From positions 659,157 to 709,035 of the forward strand of contig NZ_LMHM01000012.1 of NCBI RefSeq assembly GCF_001427785.1: DNA of 49,879 bases, read 5' to 3'. Shown piece after piece: positions 7,905-15,586 of the stretch (within the stretch, counting starts at the first letter, position 1; the number at the start of each line of letters is the position of its first letter). The position numbers were made by a program, and so were the translations under genes. The DNA is from Lysobacter sp. Root690. GTDB lineage: Bacteria; Pseudomonadota; Gammaproteobacteria; Xanthomonadales; Xanthomonadaceae. The notes below the pieces were generated by a model, which saw only the letters and a list, made by a program, of their open reading frames with translations, did not search any database and was not told the DNA's origin.

Positions 7905-8546
7905 ATGATCAAGATCACCGACAGCCAGCGCGCCCTGATCCTCCTCGCCATCGATACCCAAGGCCGTATCGAGAGCTACCCTGATAACCTCAAGGGCGGC
8001 GCGCGCGCGGCGGTGGTACGCGGCTTGCTGCGTGAGGATCTGATTGCCGCTGATGGCTCGGGCTACGCGCTCACCGACGCCGGATACGAAGCCGTGGGTC
8101 ACCAGCTACCGGAAGTCGCTAACGCGGAAGAAGCGGGCGACTACGAAAGGACCGGCAGCGACATGGTCAGCAACGACGATTCTGTTGCCGATGCCGATGC
8201 CGATGCCGACGCGATCAACGACGCCGACGCGACGGTCGCTTCCGATCTTGGCCCGAACGATGAAACTGCTGGCCGCTTCGATTGCGCCGAGGCCAACACG
8301 CCCAATCCGCCCGTGAAGCGCGCGCAGAGCAAGCTGGACCAAGTTGTCGGCCTGCTGCTGCGTCCCCAGGGGGCGACCATTGCCCAGGTGATGGAGGCCA
8401 CCGAATGGCAGCAACACTCCGTGCGCGGGTTCTTTGCCGGCACCGTCCGCAAGAAGGGCTACGTACTGAGCTCTACTAAGCAAGGAAAGGAGGAGCGGGT
8501 CTACCGCATCCAGCCCAAGACCAAGCAACTCGGCGCCGACGAGTAA
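7905..8546 (+). CDS. DUF3489 domain protein (predicted DNA-binding)
   Basis: A 213-residue protein. Residues 1-70 resemble a winged-helix (SQRALILLAIDTQGRIESYP, then GYALTDAGYEAVG). A low-complexity acidic linker of D-A repeats spans about residues 88-125. Residues 145-205 match DUF3489, with QVVGLLLRPQGATIAQVMEA and WQQHSVRGFFAGTVRKKGY. That family is thought to be a winged-helix DNA-binding domain and often occurs near DUF2924 proteins and serine recombinases. Here a DUF2924/recombinase module lies 16 kb away in the same element. AAGGAAA precedes the ATG at 7905. Confidence 0.8.
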   Translation: MIKITDSQRALILLAIDTQGRIESYPDNLKGGARAAVVRGLLREDLIAADGSGYALTDAGYEAVGHQLPEVANAEEAGDYERTGSDMVSNDDSVADADADADAINDADATVASDLGPNDETAGRFDCAEANTPNPPVKRAQSKLDQVVGLLLRPQGATIAQVMEATEWQQHSVRGFFAGTVRKKGYVLSSTKQGKEERVYRIQPKTKQLGADE

Positions 8547-8552
8547 GCCGAT

Positions 8553-8579
8553 GGCGAGCCGGGCGGTGCCCGGTTCGCC
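8553..8579. terminator. Bidirectional hairpin between convergent genes
   Basis: GGCGAGCCGGGC pairs with GCCCGGTTCGCC (12-bp stem including a G-T pair, 3-base loop). It lies between the DUF3489 gene (plus) and the exported protein at 8607-8888 (minus). No long T-run. Confidence 0.6.
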
Positions 8580-8606
8580 GTTTGCATCACGCTGACCGCA
8601 CTCGGC

Positions 8607-8888
8607 TTAGTCGTCCGAAAAGCAGCCTTGCGACAGCTTGACGTACCAATAGCCCGTCGCCGGCTGAAACTCTTCGACGAGGATCGTCTCTTCCTGAGTG
8701 GATTCCCCCCATCCCAAGTAGCAAGCTTGGTACGCGTAGTACGATGCGGCTTCGTACGCTTGATCGCGGTCGTGGCCGTAGCCCTCGCCGATAACTTGGT
8801 AGTGATGCCGGGCCGCAAGGGCGGCACCACTGAACACGATCGACATCAGAAACGCAGCGCCGACGGCGCGATACTTGTTCATCTTCAT
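8607..8888 (-). CDS. Small exported protein (unknown)
   Basis: A 93-residue protein with a clear Sec signal peptide: Lys-rich start, then hydrophobic GAAFLMSIVFSGAALA, with likely cleavage after ALA near residue 25. The mature part is about 67 residues and rich in Tyr, Gly and acidic residues (YHYQVIGEGYGHDRDQAYEA-like), with Cys at about 56 and 89 that could pair. AAAGGAG precedes the ATG at 8888. No family recognised. A periplasmic phage-encoded protein could act in superinfection exclusion, but nothing in the sequence proves that. Confidence 0.7.
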   Translation of the reverse strand: MKMNKYRAVGAAFLMSIVFSGAALAARHHYQVIGEGYGHDRDQAYEAASYYAYQACYLGWGESTQEETILVEEFQPATGYWYVKLSQGCFSDD

Positions 8889-9029
8889 ACGTGCTCCTTT
8901 CGAGTGAAGTTTGAAGGCTGCGGAATGATCGTGACGACTGTGTTAATCCAGACGCCGTAGATTGCCAAAACCGGGACTCGGACTGCTATCTACTGTCGCG
9001 AATGCAAGCGTGGCGACTATCCCCGCTCC

Positions 9030-9061
9030 GTTTGCTTCCTCAGAGAAAGAGAGCATTCATG
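9030..9061 (+). promoter_or_regulatory. 32-bp shared leader element, copy 6 (degenerate)
   Basis: GTTTGCTTCC to AGAGCATTCATG. It resembles copy 3 most closely (TTTGCTTCCTC), with one extra base in the middle and GCATTCATG in place of GCGTTCATG. Confidence 0.4.
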
Positions 9062-9085
9062 CGTTCCCGGCCCCGGAACCCTAGC

Positions 9086-9193
9086 ATGCACACCGCCCTC
9101 TTGCTCGCCGACCTGGTACTCGTCCTACTCGCCTTCGTCGAGGACCAGCGCAGCAACAACGATTCAGCGGGCGACGACTGCGAAACCACTTAA
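9086..9193 (+). CDS. Possible 35-residue membrane peptide
   Basis: Encodes MHTALLLADLVLVLLAFVED and then a polar acidic tail; the first 20 residues could span a membrane. It follows element copy 6, which is the main reason to list it. The ribosome site is weak (GGAA), and the frame could instead start further upstream with an Arg-rich extension. Low confidence. Confidence 0.3.
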   Translation: MHTALLLADLVLVLLAFVEDQRSNNDSAGDDCETT

Positions 9194-9491
9194 TAAGTTG
9201 TTGCCTGACTGTCGAACAGGCCGATCGAGCAATTCAATATCGACCTGCTACGCGACGGACACCTTTTGGGGTGGCGCGACATGCACCATTCGCTCGGAGC
9301 ACGCGGAGGCGCTAAGCACGAGCATCGCTAACTCGTTAAACAACCTCTTCGGATTGATCCAGTCTAATAGGCATACCCGCGTGCTACGGGCGGCTACTTG
9401 AGTCTGGTTAGTTCGCTGCCTGTCTAGACATCACTGATAAGATTTATCGCCCACATACAATCATGATCCCGCAGCACAATTATCGATTACG
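9194..9491. other. Apparently non-coding stretch
   Basis: About 300 bases between the small-gene patch and the Dcm-type gene, with lower GC than its neighbours. Open frames here are short and have no protein-like composition or ribosome sites. I see no strong hairpin or repeat. Confidence 0.4.
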
Positions 9492-10406
9492 TCACGACCT
9501 CATCGCATGTAGGATCTCGACGGCGACTTGCGGGACGATCGCGTTGCCGGCGGCGCGCAGGCGAGGAATTCTGGCGGGTATCCCATGAGCCAGAAGACGA
9601 ATTCCGGATTCAGGTATCCGCCGGCCGGCGAGGGTTTGACTTGTCGTCCAAGCAACGCATTCTCCGGTGCGCTGCCAATGCTCGATGCGTCTTTGTGATC
9701 CCGCGTCGTCGGCGTCGCCCAAACAGCCTGTGCCGGCAACGGCAACATGGTCCCGCTGCCGAACCGCTGGCCGGGACTGCCCTTCGCGCCGTCGCTCGCG
9801 CGCGGCGTGCTCCAGACCGCCTTCACCACACCCGGCAGGCCATTGCGTCGCTCGGCCGCAAAGTCGCCGCGTTTCTCCGGGTCGTTCGCCGTCGCGGTCG
9901 GCCAGACGGCGCCCGACGATCCAGACCCGGTCGCGCCGATGCGGGGCGTTGACGGCACAAGCTGGAACAACAACCGCCCGGCTGGCGTAGCCTTCGGCCT
10001 CCAGATCAGACAGAACTCCGTCGAGCGCCAGCGCGATGAGGCCAGTAACGTTTTCGCCCAGGAATGCAGCGGGTCGCGCGGATGCAATAAGGCGATGCAG
10101 CTCCGGCCAGAGGTGACGGTCGTCCTTCTGCGCGCGCTGTCGTCCCGCGACGCTGAACGGCTGGCACGGGAAGCCGCCCGTCCAGATTTCTTCGTCGTCG
10201 GGCCAGCCGGCGAGACGGCAGGCGTAGGGGAAGCCACCGAGGCCGGCGAAGAAGTGGCATTGGCCGTAACCGTGCAGATCGTCTGCGGAAACAGATCTGA
10301 TGTCTCGGTCATCGATATCGCCAGCCGGGATGAGTCCGGCGTCCATGAGATTTCTGAGCCACTGGCATAGGTATGGATCGATCTCGTTGTAGTACACCAA
10401 CTTCAA
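9492..10406 (-). CDS. Phage DNA cytosine-5 methyltransferase (Dcm-like)
   Basis: A 304-residue orphan 5-methylcytosine methyltransferase. Motif I-like CHFFAGLGGFPYAC lies near residue 50, the catalytic PCQ motif in GGFPCQPFSVAGRQ near residue 79, the ENV motif in LGENVTGL near 118, and NAPHRRDRVWIV near 153. Motif X-like AAGNAIVPQVAVEI is close to the C-terminus. The variable region between about 165 and 280 should hold target recognition. The start is TTG at 10406, with GAGG upstream. No cognate restriction gene is adjacent, so protection of phage DNA is the likely role. A second frame overlaps most of the gene (see 9500-10312). Confidence 0.9.
   Translation of the reverse strand: MKLVYYNEIDPYLCQWLRNLMDAGLIPAGDIDDRDIRSVSADDLHGYGQCHFFAGLGGFPYACRLAGWPDDEEIWTGGFPCQPFSVAGRQRAQKDDRHLWPELHRLIASARPAAFLGENVTGLIALALDGVLSDLEAEGYASRAVVVPACAVNAPHRRDRVWIVGRRLADRDGERPGETRRLCGRATQWPAGCGEGGLEHAARERRREGQSRPAVRQRDHVAVAGTGCLGDADDAGSQRRIEHWQRTGECVAWTTSQTLAGRRIPESGIRLLAHGIPARIPRLRAAGNAIVPQVAVEILHAMRS
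9500..10312 (-). CDS. Overlapping alternative frame within the Dcm-like gene
   Basis: An uninterrupted 270-residue frame, offset from the Dcm frame, starts at an ATG (MTETSDLFPQ) and spans nearly the whole gene. Its translation is not random. STEFCLIWRPKATPAGRLLF followed by QLVPSTPR, a repeat series VWPTATAND / VWSTPRASD / VWATPTTRD, and LNPEFVFWLMGYPPEF resemble segments I recall from proteins annotated as phage cytosine-methyltransferase-related. Because the Dcm frame is itself conserved, the similarity may be only its shadow. Listed as a possible overprinted gene; product and expression are unproven. Confidence 0.3.
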   Translation of the reverse strand: MTETSDLFPQTICTVTANATSSPASVASPTPAVSPAGPTTKKSGRAASRASRSASRDDSARRRTTVTSGRSCIALLHPRDPLHSWAKTLLASSRWRSTEFCLIWRPKATPAGRLLFQLVPSTPRIGATGSGSSGAVWPTATANDPEKRGDFAAERRNGLPGVVKAVWSTPRASDGAKGSPGQRFGSGTMLPLPAQAVWATPTTRDHKDASSIGSAPENALLGRQVKPSPAGGYLNPEFVFWLMGYPPEFLACAPPATRSSRKSPSRSYMR

Positions 10407-10531
10407 CTAGCGGCCTCAAAAGTGATAGTCCCCGTGATAATCGTCCCAGAACCAGGATCTTCGGAGTGGCACCCTGTGGTCGCCATGAAATGACTCATGG
10501 CCAGGAGCGCGTATAAATCAAGGAGAGAACA

Positions 10532-11239
10532 ATGCTGCAAGACTTGCCTTTGGCGTTTGCGCCTGAAACGAAAACTGCCGCTCCGCGGAGTGCTTCACTC
10601 AGCTGGATTTCTCAAGTGGCCGCGGTCCTTATTTTTTTTCTTTCAACAATTGCTTCTTCGCCTGTTCACGCACAAAACCCGATGGACGACTCGGGGGCAG
10701 CCTCTGTCGCCTATCTGGCTTGTGTTTTAGAAGCGCGCCCAGCTACCGTTGACGCGGCAACGCGCTCGTTAGTTGAGCGATGTGGATACGATCCGGGTAT
10801 GCCGATCGATCAGTTCGTTTCGCAGACGCTGGCTGCGCTACCATCCGACCCTCTCGCGCCGGTGGCGCAGCAACTAGCTCCCATCCGTGAGCAATTTACG
10901 GACAAGCAATTCTCATACGTCGTATCGCTCGATAATGTTCTGCAGACTTCGAAGTCTTTCGAGGAAATGTTCAGTCAATTATCGCGACTGGAAACGCAGG
11001 CGATTAATGAACTTGGAAGGTCCGAGCAGGACATGAAGATACTGGGAGCCTTAAGCGCTGCAAGACACGGGCTAGCTTTCCTTTCCAACTTTGAGGACGG
11101 GCGAGTGTCGCCCATGGGGTTCTGGCGCGACCTGCTGCAAGTTGGCAAAGTCGTAGGTGCCTTTGCTGCCGGGTTTATAGGGGGCGGACCAATCTTGGCG
11201 TGTATCTGTGCGTGGGGCGTTATGGCACTCATGAACTAA
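10532..11239 (+). CDS. Exported or membrane-anchored protein (unknown)
   Basis: A 235-residue protein with an N-terminal signal or anchor segment (ISQVAAVLIFFLSTIASSPVHA, about residues 26-47; likely cleavage after HA). A helical middle domain follows. The very hydrophobic C-terminus, VVGAFAAGFIGGGPILACIC then WGVMALMN, could insert in a membrane. AAGGAGAG lies 6 bases before the ATG. Its GC content is lower than the structural genes. It is monocistronic and ends at a strong terminator. No family recognised; a phage-carried lysogenic-conversion or toxin-like role is possible but speculative. Confidence 0.7.
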   Translation: MLQDLPLAFAPETKTAAPRSASLSWISQVAAVLIFFLSTIASSPVHAQNPMDDSGAASVAYLACVLEARPATVDAATRSLVERCGYDPGMPIDQFVSQTLAALPSDPLAPVAQQLAPIREQFTDKQFSYVVSLDNVLQTSKSFEEMFSQLSRLETQAINELGRSEQDMKILGALSAARHGLAFLSNFEDGRVSPMGFWRDLLQVGKVVGAFAAGFIGGGPILACICAWGVMALMN

Positions 11240-11252
11240 ATTGCTTCAATCC

Positions 11253-11286
11253 TAGGCTCCTAGCTAAACCGCTGGGGGCCTATTTT
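11253..11286. terminator. Intrinsic terminator between convergent genes
   Basis: TAGGCTCCTAGC pairs over 12 bases with GCTGGGGGCCTA (two G-T pairs), with a 6-base loop and then TTTT. It serves the plus-strand gene ending at 11239 and overlaps the stop of the methyltransferase ending at 11264. Confidence 0.75.
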
Positions 11287-12520
11287 CGTGATCTTCCTCG
11301 GACTGGACTTCCAAGAATGCAGTGCCATCGCGAGCCCGCGTTGCCTGCTGACCACTGAACTCCTGCCATCGCCGAACGATCACATCCACGTACCTAGGCT
11401 CAAGTTCCATCAGACACGCGCGGCGACCGGTCTTCTCGCAGGCAATCATTGTGGTCCCAGATCCGCCGAACGGATCGAGAATGAGGTCGCGAGACTTGCT
11501 GCTGTTGACGATCGCTCGTTCAACAAGCGCCACCGGCTTCATAGTCGGATGTAGGTCGTTCTTACTCGTGCGGTCGATGAACCAAACGTCGCCTTGATCA
11601 CGCGCGCCGCACCAGAACCGGTCGTTGCCCTCGCGCCAGCCGTAGAGGATGGGTTCGTACTGCCGCTGGTAATCGGCGTGACCCATCGTGAATTTGTTCT
11701 TTGCCCAGATGATGAAGGTGGACCAGCGCCCACCTGCCGCGCGGAACGCTTCCTGCAAGCGATCCAATTCGGACGATGACATGGCCATATAGATAGCGCC
11801 TTTTGTCACCGCCAGGATCTGCTGGCATGCGGCCTGAAGGAACGCGCCGAAGTCGGACCCCAGGTTGTCGTTGAGGATCGGGCGGTGCTTGCCGCGCAGC
11901 TTGTCTTTCGGGTTATTAGCGTAGTCGACGTTGTACGGCGGGTCAGTGAACGTCATGTCGACCAGCTCTTCGCCCAGCAGCGCCGCGTAGTCGTCGGCAC
12001 TGGTGGCGTCTCCGCACAGCACCTTATGGCTGCCGCAGATCCAGACGTCGCCTTTACGCGATATTGTATGTTCGGTCGGCTCGGGCACTTCATCGTCTTC
12101 GGTCAGCCCGGCGTGGTCATCAATGAGCAGACCGTCCAGCTCATCTTCGGTGAAGCCCAGCAGGTCCAGATCGAACTCGACGTCGTGCAGCTCGGCTAGT
12201 TCCAGCCGCAGTAACTCCTCATCCCAGCCCGCGTTCTCGGCCAGCCGGTTATCGGCAATGACGTAGGCACGCTTCTGCGCCGGGCTCAGGTGCCCCAGTT
12301 CGATCACTGGCACCTGCGCGAGCTTGAGTTGGCGCGCCGCGAGCAACCGGCCGTGGCCGGCGATGATGCCGCTTTCGCCATCGACCAAGATCGGATTCGT
12401 CCATCCGAACTCCACGATGCTCGCAGCGATCTGCGCGACCTGCGCATCGGAGTGCGTGCGCGCATTTCGCGCATACGGAATGAGCGCCTCGACGGGGCGC
12501 TGTTCAACATGGAGATTCAC
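11264..12520 (-). CDS. ParB-domain / DNA modification methyltransferase
   Basis: A 418-residue fusion. Residues 1-100 are a ParB/Srx-like N-domain: VEALIPYARNARTHSDAQV, then ILVDGESGIIAGHGRLLAAR. The rest is an amino-methyltransferase of the beta group: catalytic TDPPYN near residue 191 comes before the AdoMet-binding LDPFGGSGTTMIACEKTGR near 356. It should methylate adenine N6 or cytosine N4. This ParB-MTase fusion is common in temperate phages and mobile elements without a nuclease partner. The start is GTG at 12520. It is the second orphan methyltransferase of this prophage. Confidence 0.92.
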   Translation of the reverse strand: MNLHVEQRPVEALIPYARNARTHSDAQVAQIAASIVEFGWTNPILVDGESGIIAGHGRLLAARQLKLAQVPVIELGHLSPAQKRAYVIADNRLAENAGWDEELLRLELAELHDVEFDLDLLGFTEDELDGLLIDDHAGLTEDDEVPEPTEHTISRKGDVWICGSHKVLCGDATSADDYAALLGEELVDMTFTDPPYNVDYANNPKDKLRGKHRPILNDNLGSDFGAFLQAACQQILAVTKGAIYMAMSSSELDRLQEAFRAAGGRWSTFIIWAKNKFTMGHADYQRQYEPILYGWREGNDRFWCGARDQGDVWFIDRTSKNDLHPTMKPVALVERAIVNSSKSRDLILDPFGGSGTTMIACEKTGRRACLMELEPRYVDVIVRRWQEFSGQQATRARDGTAFLEVQSEEDHENRPPAV

Positions 12521-12747
12521 TTGATTCTCTGAAGAAACATTGCGCGCCTTCCACTCGATGTGGGCAGGCGCATGGAGAGCTCACCGGCCGGCGTCAATGG
12601 CGTGAGGCTGCTTCGGTCGGTAGTGAGTTTTAGTGAGCAATACGCCCTATACGGCGTTCCGCGACGCAGGTCGTGGACTAACGCGGTGCGGCAGACGTAC
12701 ATCATTAATCGAGCAACTGGCTCACCACCCTGTTTCGGGAGTTAAGG
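12521..12747. promoter_or_regulatory. Divergent intergenic region
   Basis: 227 bases between the ParB-methyltransferase (minus) and the HAF-repeat gene (plus), so promoters for both should be here. CGCC-CTATAC-GGCG near 12647-12660 is a small inverted repeat that could bind a regulator. No clear -35/-10 pair stands out. Confidence 0.35.
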
Positions 12748-14286
12748 ATGATCCGCAGCCTCTTCTTGCCTGGTTTTTGGCCCACCTGCCTAGCTACTAT
12801 TGTCGTAGGAGGCCCGACGCCGGCTTCAGCGCAACTGGCCGATATGGGCACGCTGGGTGGAAATGTATGCTTGGCCAGCAGTTCCAATAACGCTGGCGCC
12901 GCGGTTGGATCCTGTCGTACTACCGACGGAGATCTGATACCCGCTTACTGGGCTCCGACAACCGGGCCGGTTCCATTAGCTGCGCTCGCCCTCAATGATC
13001 CCTGCGACGCGACGGATATCAACAGTGCCAGCGTTATCGTAGGCAACTGCGAGCTGGGCGCCGCAGGCGAATGGTTCCCTGTGGTGTGGACGGCGTCCAT
13101 TCCAGGCGCCACGCCAACACAACTTAAGTCAATACCCAATCACGCCAAAGCCACCGCGTGGCAGATCAATCAGGCAGGTGTCATAGCTGGATCGAGCGTC
13201 GCCGCAGATGGCTCCTCCACTGCGGTGATTTGGTTGGCGGGCTCGCGCACTCCCACCGGTCTGCCTGAGCTTGGTCTACTACCGCCGCTGATCCCAACCA
13301 CAACCGAATGTGTCGTCTCGGACATGGACGACACCGCTCAACCTGTGGTCGTAGGCGTGTGTGGGCTGCGCGACGGCGGAACGGTCGCGGTTCGCTGGAA
13401 ACCGGGTCTATTCGGATATGCAGCCACTGAGCTACCTAGAGTTCCCGGTGGATCCAATTGCGTCGTCGCCGGGATAAATTCTAGTCATCGCGTTGCGGGC
13501 ACGTGCGAAACCGCTGATGGTGATGCGGTTGCCGTGCGCTGGGAGTCGGATGGGACCTCGGTTACCTATCTTGATTACCTACTGAGCACCGGCGTATCAC
13601 GACAGCAACTGATTGCCGTCGATATCAATGAAGCAGGCATAGTCCTCGGGAACTATTTGACGGACGATGGATTGGCTCGTTCCTTTGTCTGGGTGCCTGT
13701 AGGAATCCCCGGGCAGGAGGAAGGGCTGGACATAGGCACTCTAGGAGGGCCGTGGATAAAGGCTGTTGATATTGCCGACAATGGAGCCGTCGTAGGGACC
13801 GGCCAATCATCCATTGGGTTAAGCGAGGCATTCGTATGGACTCCCGCTGCGGGGATTCAGGGGCTTGGAACGTTAGGCGGCTTCGCCAGTCAGAGCGTCG
13901 CGCTTAGCGACGATGGTTCCAAGATGGTGGGCAATAGCCAGGTCGCTTCCGGGCATGTCCATGCGTTCATGGCAGGCGGACCAAATCGAAACGTGCAGCA
14001 CGCAAAAAATATCGCTTCTGCGACTTCATACGACGTCTTGAGCCGCGGTATAGAACTCCGCCAGCTTGTCAAAGACAAGATAGATGCACTTAACCCTGAC
14101 GCTAAGACGTTCGTCAACGGAGTAATTGAGAAGGCCCGAGCGCTTCGTCCGAAAGGAGGTGAAGCGCCCAGTCTAGAAGAGCTTCGCAGTCACGGCCACG
14201 AAGTTGGCGAGAGGTATAGAGCACTCTCTGATGAGGCTAAAGAAAACCTGAAATCTAACTTCCCAAACGTCCACTCTATGTTCTGA
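12748..14286 (+). CDS. Exported HAF-repeat protein
   Basis: A 512-residue protein. A signal peptide covers residues 1-28 (FWPTCLATIVVGGPTPASAQ). Residues 30-410 are built from about eight repeats of roughly 45 residues of the HAF type, with the recurring strand GTLGG (MGTLGGN, IGTLGGP, LGTLGGF) and units of the form INxAGxxVGxxxxxDGxxxAxxW. Such repeats probably form a propeller-like extracellular domain. The last 90 residues are a charged helical tail (from ASATSYDVLSRGIELRQL). GGAG/AAGG precedes the ATG. It is an unusual passenger in a prophage and may be lysogenic-conversion cargo. Partner or ligand unknown. Confidence 0.75.
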   Translation: MIRSLFLPGFWPTCLATIVVGGPTPASAQLADMGTLGGNVCLASSSNNAGAAVGSCRTTDGDLIPAYWAPTTGPVPLAALALNDPCDATDINSASVIVGNCELGAAGEWFPVVWTASIPGATPTQLKSIPNHAKATAWQINQAGVIAGSSVAADGSSTAVIWLAGSRTPTGLPELGLLPPLIPTTTECVVSDMDDTAQPVVVGVCGLRDGGTVAVRWKPGLFGYAATELPRVPGGSNCVVAGINSSHRVAGTCETADGDAVAVRWESDGTSVTYLDYLLSTGVSRQQLIAVDINEAGIVLGNYLTDDGLARSFVWVPVGIPGQEEGLDIGTLGGPWIKAVDIADNGAVVGTGQSSIGLSEAFVWTPAAGIQGLGTLGGFASQSVALSDDGSKMVGNSQVASGHVHAFMAGGPNRNVQHAKNIASATSYDVLSRGIELRQLVKDKIDALNPDAKTFVNGVIEKARALRPKGGEAPSLEELRSHGHEVGERYRALSDEAKENLKSNFPNVHSMF

Positions 14287-14335
14287 GGTGGAAGTACGTT
14301 GGGACGAAGAATCTATCTGCCAACCAACTCGCGGT

Positions 14336-14353
14336 GCGAACCTAGTGGTTCGC
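14336..14353. terminator. Hairpin in the 14287-14591 gap
   Basis: GCGAACC pairs perfectly with GGTTCGC around a TAGT loop. It sits about 50 bases past the HAF gene stop, in a roughly 300-base convergent gap where I otherwise see only GC-rich sequence without good frames. There is no T-run directly after it, so terminator function is tentative. Confidence 0.4.
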
Positions 14354-14591
14354 ATTGACGCTAGCGGGGTTTTGCGGCTACGCCCCCCGCTCGGTGAATC
14401 GGCGGGGAAGGACCCGCGATTTCAGACCGACAGGCGCGACGTGCGGGCCGACGTGGGGCGCGTCCAATCAAGGTGGGGCGTCGTCGCTGCCACACTGCGA
14501 GACGCACGTGGGCCTCGCGTGGCGGTGGTGTGCTGTGCTCGGAATGCACGCTAGGCGTACGAACGACCTGAAGGTAGGACCAGCCGAAAAT

Positions 14592-15431
14592 TCAGGGGAT
14601 GTTGCTACGTGCTGGAACATCCCTAGGCGAAACGCTTGCTGCTTTGGCGGCAACCAGGGTGCGTACACCCTCATGAATAGCTTGAGCCTGCTGATAACAG
14701 TGCCGAGCCAACTTATTGACACCGGCTAGAGTCGCGATGCGGACGAGCGACTCTATGCGATCCGGCGCGTACACTTCACAACGAAGATTCGCCACATCAC
14801 ACGACTCAACATCAAACGATCCGTCGTGCCTTGCTTTAGCGATGTAAAGTGGTGCCTCTACAACAAGGACGGGCATCGAGAACACAAAGTTACCGACGTG
14901 TTCCCTCCTGTGGGCAAATGAGTACGCGGCCTTCATGACCGACATCAACGCCGCATATGCGGTCTCACGATCGTTTTTTGGCTGATGCGTCTGCTTGAGA
15001 ATGCTCCCGTAAGGCGTTACATGATCGACGGCTGAAATGCTATCGATTTTGAAATCAAGACCACCCTCGATCGTGCCTACTCCATCCCCGCAGATGCCAA
15101 GATCTAACTTTTTCCGCCTGTAAACACCAACATCGTCTGTGTTAATCACAACCCACGAAGTTGGTGAAGCTTTGCACTCAATTACGAAGAGTGCCGTAAT
15201 GCCCGACAAGATGTGTTCGCTCGTTTCATCCAATGCCCAGGCCACCACATCCGTTTCACGCACGACACCAGACTCTGGATCTACATACCTTTGAGAATGG
15301 AGAGCATGTAGACCTGCATCTCGAAATGCACGGTGCGCTTTAATCTCGAGTGGAAGCCCGGATTTGCTCAGCCAGTTCGCGATTTCATTTTCTGTAGTTG
15401 GCTCTTTATCCGATTTCATTGCCGTGGACAC
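14592..15431 (-). CDS. Possible PD-(D/E)XK-fold protein (unknown)
   Basis: A 279-residue cytoplasmic protein with noticeably lower GC than the phage genes. Residues 55-100 read RETDVVAWA then ITALFVIECKASPTSW. This E-D...ECK spacing is typical of PD-(D/E)XK nuclease-fold enzymes such as Mrr-like restriction proteins, with Asp about 24 residues before the ECK. The rest (INTDDVGVYRRKKLDL, then AYAALMSVMKAAYSFA) is unrecognised. No partner gene is adjacent. It could be a stand-alone nuclease used in phage-phage competition. Fold assignment is by motif only. Confidence 0.6.
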   Translation of the reverse strand: MSTAMKSDKEPTTENEIANWLSKSGLPLEIKAHRAFRDAGLHALHSQRYVDPESGVVRETDVVAWALDETSEHILSGITALFVIECKASPTSWVVINTDDVGVYRRKKLDLGICGDGVGTIEGGLDFKIDSISAVDHVTPYGSILKQTHQPKNDRETAYAALMSVMKAAYSFAHRREHVGNFVFSMPVLVVEAPLYIAKARHDGSFDVESCDVANLRCEVYAPDRIESLVRIATLAGVNKLARHCYQQAQAIHEGVRTLVAAKAASVSPRDVPARSNIP

Positions 15432-15586
15432 TCATGGCAGCTTGTTCGGGAGTTTCAGCCTAAACCGCGCATCTCTCGACCGCAACCATTGCGTCGCTTC
15501 GAAGCATCACAGCTTTCCGGTCAGATATTAAGAGTGCGCAAATCCGTCCAGGCTCGATGGTCAAAGTTGTCGAAGCACAAAAGGGC

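Noticed and set aside
9198-9401. 67-codon frame in the gap before the Dcm-like gene
   Set aside because: No ribosome site and random-looking composition.
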